Shown here piece by piece: positions 18,105 through 20,864 of a stretch of 20,864 nt of DNA (the first letter of the stretch is position 1; every line of letters starts with the position of its first letter). This stretch comes from Haplomitrium mnioides (Eukaryota > Marchantiophyta > Haplomitriopsida > Calobryales). The stretch lies in assembly GCA_049999725.1 (NCBI GenBank), contig JBNGIS010035236.1:1-20864 (forward strand), written 5' to 3'. The position numbers and the translations under genes are program-made. Below the pieces are notes generated by a model. That model was not told where the DNA came from. It was given only the letters and a program-made list of their open reading frames with translations, and did no database searches.

Positions 18105-18118
18105 GGCTCTAATACCAA
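18105..18118 (-). other. Primer-binding site of element B, initiator-Met tRNA type
   Basis: On the minus strand TTGGTATTAGAGCC follows the LTR end CTTTTACA at once. It differs from TGGTATCAGAGCC at a single base, so the primer assignment is firm. Confidence 0.92.
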
Positions 18119-18323
18119 TGTAAAAGAATTCAAATACCGACTTTCAAATAAGTAACAACTTCAAGATAACTCTAATAGAGTTACAACTCAAGCCCCACAA
18201 GCAAACAAAAGCTAAGAGTGCTAGCCAAAGCCAAGAAATCAAAGAGCCAAACCGAATTGAGAGGAACTCCAGAATGAGAAGTGGGGCTATGAAGCCCTAC
18301 TATTTACAAGAGAGAAGAGGGTG
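18119..18323 (-). repeat. 5' LTR of element B, U3 missing
   Basis: It aligns with the 3' LTR (3388-3595) from its TG at 18119 to GAAGAGGG at 18321, possibly two or three bases further. It then departs completely: the other copy continues CGTCATCCATC, here TGTGTTAGGTC follows. The TATA site is damaged by a 2-bp loss. About 23 mismatches in ~200 positions by hand count. The other half of the LTR should appear past the right edge if the break is an insertion. Confidence 0.85.
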
Positions 18324-19829
18324 TGTTAGGTCTTGAAGTTCAGGGCATGGGGGGAGGAGCCTTGCCTTTTGGATCAGTGTTGTAGTATAAAGCCTAACTT
18401 CTAGATATGAGTCACTGGGTGGGAATAGATAAGGACCCCCACCGATCGCGCTATCTAGGGATACACTTGGTTGTGGTGGTAGTGAGGTCCACCAGAACTC
18501 AAGGGATCGTGAGGGTGCTTCTTACCTCAAGACTGGCTAAAGACCTGCACACAACTTTGGGCTTGCTAGTTGGTTGCTTCATTCAAGACAAGTAGCCCAT
18601 AACAGAAATGAAATACCTCAAATGCGTTTGAATTTTAGATGTTTCAACTGGGAAAGACAAACCAAGACAGATGGATAAATTGAAATCATAGGTGTTCACA
18701 ATGACAAGAATAGCACTTTGCTGAATATGGGTTTAAATGATAGCCACTGCCGATACAATTTTTGGAACATTCGACTTCCTATTGGGGTTTATAATGCCAT
18801 AAGAATTCGTTGCTCTACCTTCTCTTATATCCCTACTCGAACAACACTTCTGCTCATCTCTCCGATCTTATTCCCCACAACAGAAAAAAACACAGCTCCA
18901 GCCTCAATCTGGATTTTTTTTGCTAACCTTCTACACAACCTAATTCCCAATACATAGCACATAACATAGTCTAATTAAAGAACGAAGAATAAAAAAACAC
19001 ATCACTATACTCATGAACAAAATACAAAACAAATAAATATGTTCACTTTGTGTTACCTTAGCTACCAGCCATGGGAACCACCGTTGGGAACCATCTTTAT
19101 AAGCCAACCATGTAGTATAGAGGTGATCCCGACAATTTGAGATTTACCCTTCTCCGGGTTCTTTTACTCGGGGAGGACAGTGGTTTTGTGACAAGAGAAT
19201 CTCAATTCTTAGAAAAATCTTCACTTTCAGAATTCAAGACAATTAAGGGTTCATGTTCACCTTCCCCAGGCTCCAAATTGGATTCCAGAATTTTGAATCG
19301 GATTGCATCAACCCAAAAACAAATTCCGAAGCACTGCTTCTGGTTCTATCTGACACTTCCAAAGCTCTGCTTCTGACCCTATTCCGCCAACAGCCCGATT
19401 TCGTAGTCAACTCGGAAGCTTGACCATCTCGTCCTTTCCTGTACTTCCCTGTACGCTGACTTAAACCACTACACGACACCTTTGTTGAGGTCACTTTTGA
19501 CTTTTCTCGCTACATGACAATCGTACACTTAGGAACTCCGCCGTCCGGCGCCGTTTTCTTCCTGGAAGTTTGACCGTTGCTCCGCTAGTTCCTTTGAACT
19601 TCGGAAATCTCTCTTCAGACTGAACCTTGACCCCTTCCGAATCCAAAATTCTGACTCTTAGCGTAAACTGCCGCTAGACACCTCCTTTCGCCACGCGTCC
19701 TTCCGATGCTTCGGATCCTTCTGATCCCCTTTCCGCGTTCGCTCTTCTGATTCCCACTTCCACCAAATTTGTGCTTTATTTATGCTCGTGCATCATCCGA
19801 GCAATCCGTTTTCTCCCTTGCGAATCACA

Positions 19830-19934
19830 ATGACAAAGGAGAAGCTTCTTTGGCTCTCCTATCTTCTTCTTTTCTCTCTCCTTCCTCTCGTAGCTAGTTA
19901 CGCCGGGTCTTCAGATCTAAGGTTTGCACCTTGA
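19830..19934 (+). CDS. Candidate 34-codon ORF with signal-peptide-like sequence (weak)
   Basis: ATG at 19830 opens MTKEKLLWLSYLLL, then FSLLPLVASYAGSS, and stops at TGA 19932-19934. A charged start, a long hydrophobic core and S-Y-A before G is the layout of a cleavable secretory signal. A TTTATTTATG box lies about 55 bp upstream (near 19776). The sequence AAGGTTTG near 19919 could be a 5' splice site, making this a first exon, but neither of two nearby acceptors I tried (TTTTCTACAAG and CTTGCCTCAG near 20060) gives an open continuation. The DNA is a C/T-rich tract, which by itself encodes L, S, F and P, so chance is a real explanation. Confidence 0.2.
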   Translation: MTKEKLLWLSYLLLFSLLPLVASYAGSSDLRFAP

Positions 19935-20567
19935 GCAAAGGATTGGAAATTCTCAGTGATTCCCAACCCGTTGACTGGAACTCAACCACACAGATTCGTC
20001 GATCTGCACGGCTAATTCTCACCAATTCTTCCCTTTCATCCTTTTTCCTTTTCTACAAGGCTCATACTTGCCTCAGTGATTAGGTAGGCCCTACGATCTG
20101 CTCGAGATACACCTCCCTACTGCAGTCGACTCCCTTCTTGGGCAACTTTGCTGATTTTCAACACATCATCCATTCAAAGTCAAATTCCGAAAAGCTTAAA
20201 CCGATTTTGTCTTCTTTCTCCAGACGACAACCCGCACATTCACATGAACAAGAAGGCAATCCAATTAAGTTCCTTTCCTTCATCCAGAACAGATTTCCTT
20301 TATGTTCCCGCTCAAGCAAATTATGTTCCTTACTCTAGATCAGATGACAGAATACAATCTTTACACAACTCGGAATCTTCTTGAATGAATTCTTTACTTA
20401 GCATGTGGCACAAAATAGTCACCGCTTCTATAATCAACGAAAGCAACCCTCAGTTTAAAGGCTTGAGGAGACTTATACAAAACCAAAGCTATCCAAAATA
20501 ACACTTTTGAACCGACCGACGCAGCGCTTCCTCTCTCAAAAGAAACATCTGAATCCTCTCACTAGAT

Positions 20568-20582
20568 AAAAAAAAAAAAAAA
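20568..20582 (+). repeat. A(15) homopolymer
   Basis: Fifteen A in a row after CACTAGAT. It could be the tail of a retroposed sequence, but there is no recognisable body upstream and no matching target duplication that I can see. Confidence 0.7.
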
Positions 20583-20864
20583 TCATCCCGAAAATCTCAG
20601 CAGTAATCTTGTAATGATGATTGTATCCTTGTTTCTAATCCAAACTTTTTGTATGATAGCTCTTTGAAAAGCCCTTGAAAAGGCCTTTCCAATGAGCCTA
20701 AGAAATATTTCTTTGAACTTGAATTGACTCTTCAAATGCACCTTTCTGAACATAGTCATTTTTCCTAGTCCGAAAAGCGGATTGAAGCTCCAAATCCGAT
20801 GCGACACTTTTGATAAACATGCTCATGAATGATTGCTTGAATTTGAATCCGAAACCATGCTTTT

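Larger units (their letters stand above)
3388..18323 (-). mobile_element. Element B: degenerate Ty3/gypsy chromovirus, split by element C
   Basis: Read on the minus strand the order is: truncated 5' LTR (18323-18119), iMet PBS, gag with zinc knuckle remnant, protease, [element C], RT, RNase H, integrase, chromodomain, polypurine tract, 3' LTR (3792-3388). That is the order expected for gypsy elements. Removing C and one copy of its duplication leaves about 4.99 kb, or about 5.2 kb with the missing U3. This small size with short LTRs and an iMet primer resembles the Reina group of plant chromoviruses, but the clade is an inference from size only. The two LTRs differ at roughly 11% of ~200 comparable positions (counted by hand). 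Confidence 0.9.
18324..20864. other. Region D: unassigned sequence joined to B's 5' LTR, possibly another insertion
   Basis: At the junction the sequence reads AGGGTG then TGTTAGGTCTTGAAG. TGTTAG is a plausible LTR terminus, and GGGTG (18319-18323) would be the left target duplication; 18322 is an alternative start. The right end is outside the window. Inside I find no RT, integrase, transposase or tRNA motif. 18324-19130 is mixed AT-rich sequence; 19130-20100 is C/T-rich with TTCGGA and TCCGAA words resembling the style of C's LTRs but without an alignment I can make; 20100-20864 is unremarkable apart from A(15) at 20568-20582. Open frames there (18718-18957 plus, 19243-19494 minus, 20583-20807 minus) resemble nothing known to me. 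Confidence 0.45.

Noticed and set aside
18407-18957. Plus-strand frames in region D as genes
   Set aside because: Short (61-79 codons), low-complexity or unremarkable composition, no recognisable motif and no promoter or splice context.
19100-19200. Possible tRNA or small structured RNA near CTCCGGG...CTCGGGGAG
   Set aside because: No A or B box, no cloverleaf can be drawn, and only about four base pairs form.

Overview
The window is repeat-rich plant nuclear DNA. I see no intact host gene and no bacterial-type feature. Evidence for a plant: LTR retrotransposons of the Ty3/gypsy superfamily, one primed by an initiator-Met tRNA and carrying a chromodomain remnant, nested in one another, plus tandem repeats and a 100-N scaffold gap. 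I cannot name the species.

Layout. Bases 1-610 are T-rich repeats followed by a ~40-bp tandem array. Element A (+ strand) inserts at 611: 5' LTR 611-1052, primer-binding site (PBS), broken gag, protease, RT and the start of RNase H, stopping at 3387. There element B, a second copy of the same family in the opposite orientation, interrupts it: 3' LTR 3388-3792, then chromodomain, integrase, RNase H and RT remnants up to 6999. B is interrupted in its protease/pol region by element C (7000-16945, + strand), with a perfect 5-bp target duplication AAGTG at 6995-6999 and 16946-16950. B then resumes: protease 16951-17184, gag 17266-18087, PBS 18105-18118, 5' LTR from 18119. B's 5' LTR stops near 18323 at a junction with unrelated sequence (region D, 18324-20864), which may be another insertion starting TGTTAGG. 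The missing rest of B's LTR and of A should lie beyond the right edge.

Element C is the most unusual part. Its two LTRs are ~4.0 kb each (7000-11024 and 12987-16945), but its internal region is only ~1.96 kb. That interior holds an arginine-tRNA-like PBS, one broken gag-like reading frame with an acidic repeat tail, and a polypurine tract. I see no protease, RT, RNase H or integrase, so it must have depended on proteins from another element. Its LTRs contain ~1 kb of degenerate 39-bp repeats that are open in several frames on both strands and produce many spurious ORFs.

Nothing here looks functional. A, B and C all carry stops, frameshifts or lost catalytic residues, and hand comparison of parts of the LTR pairs of B and C gives roughly 11% mismatch each. 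The value of the window is the insertion history, the unusual structure of C, and the inverted A/B arrangement.
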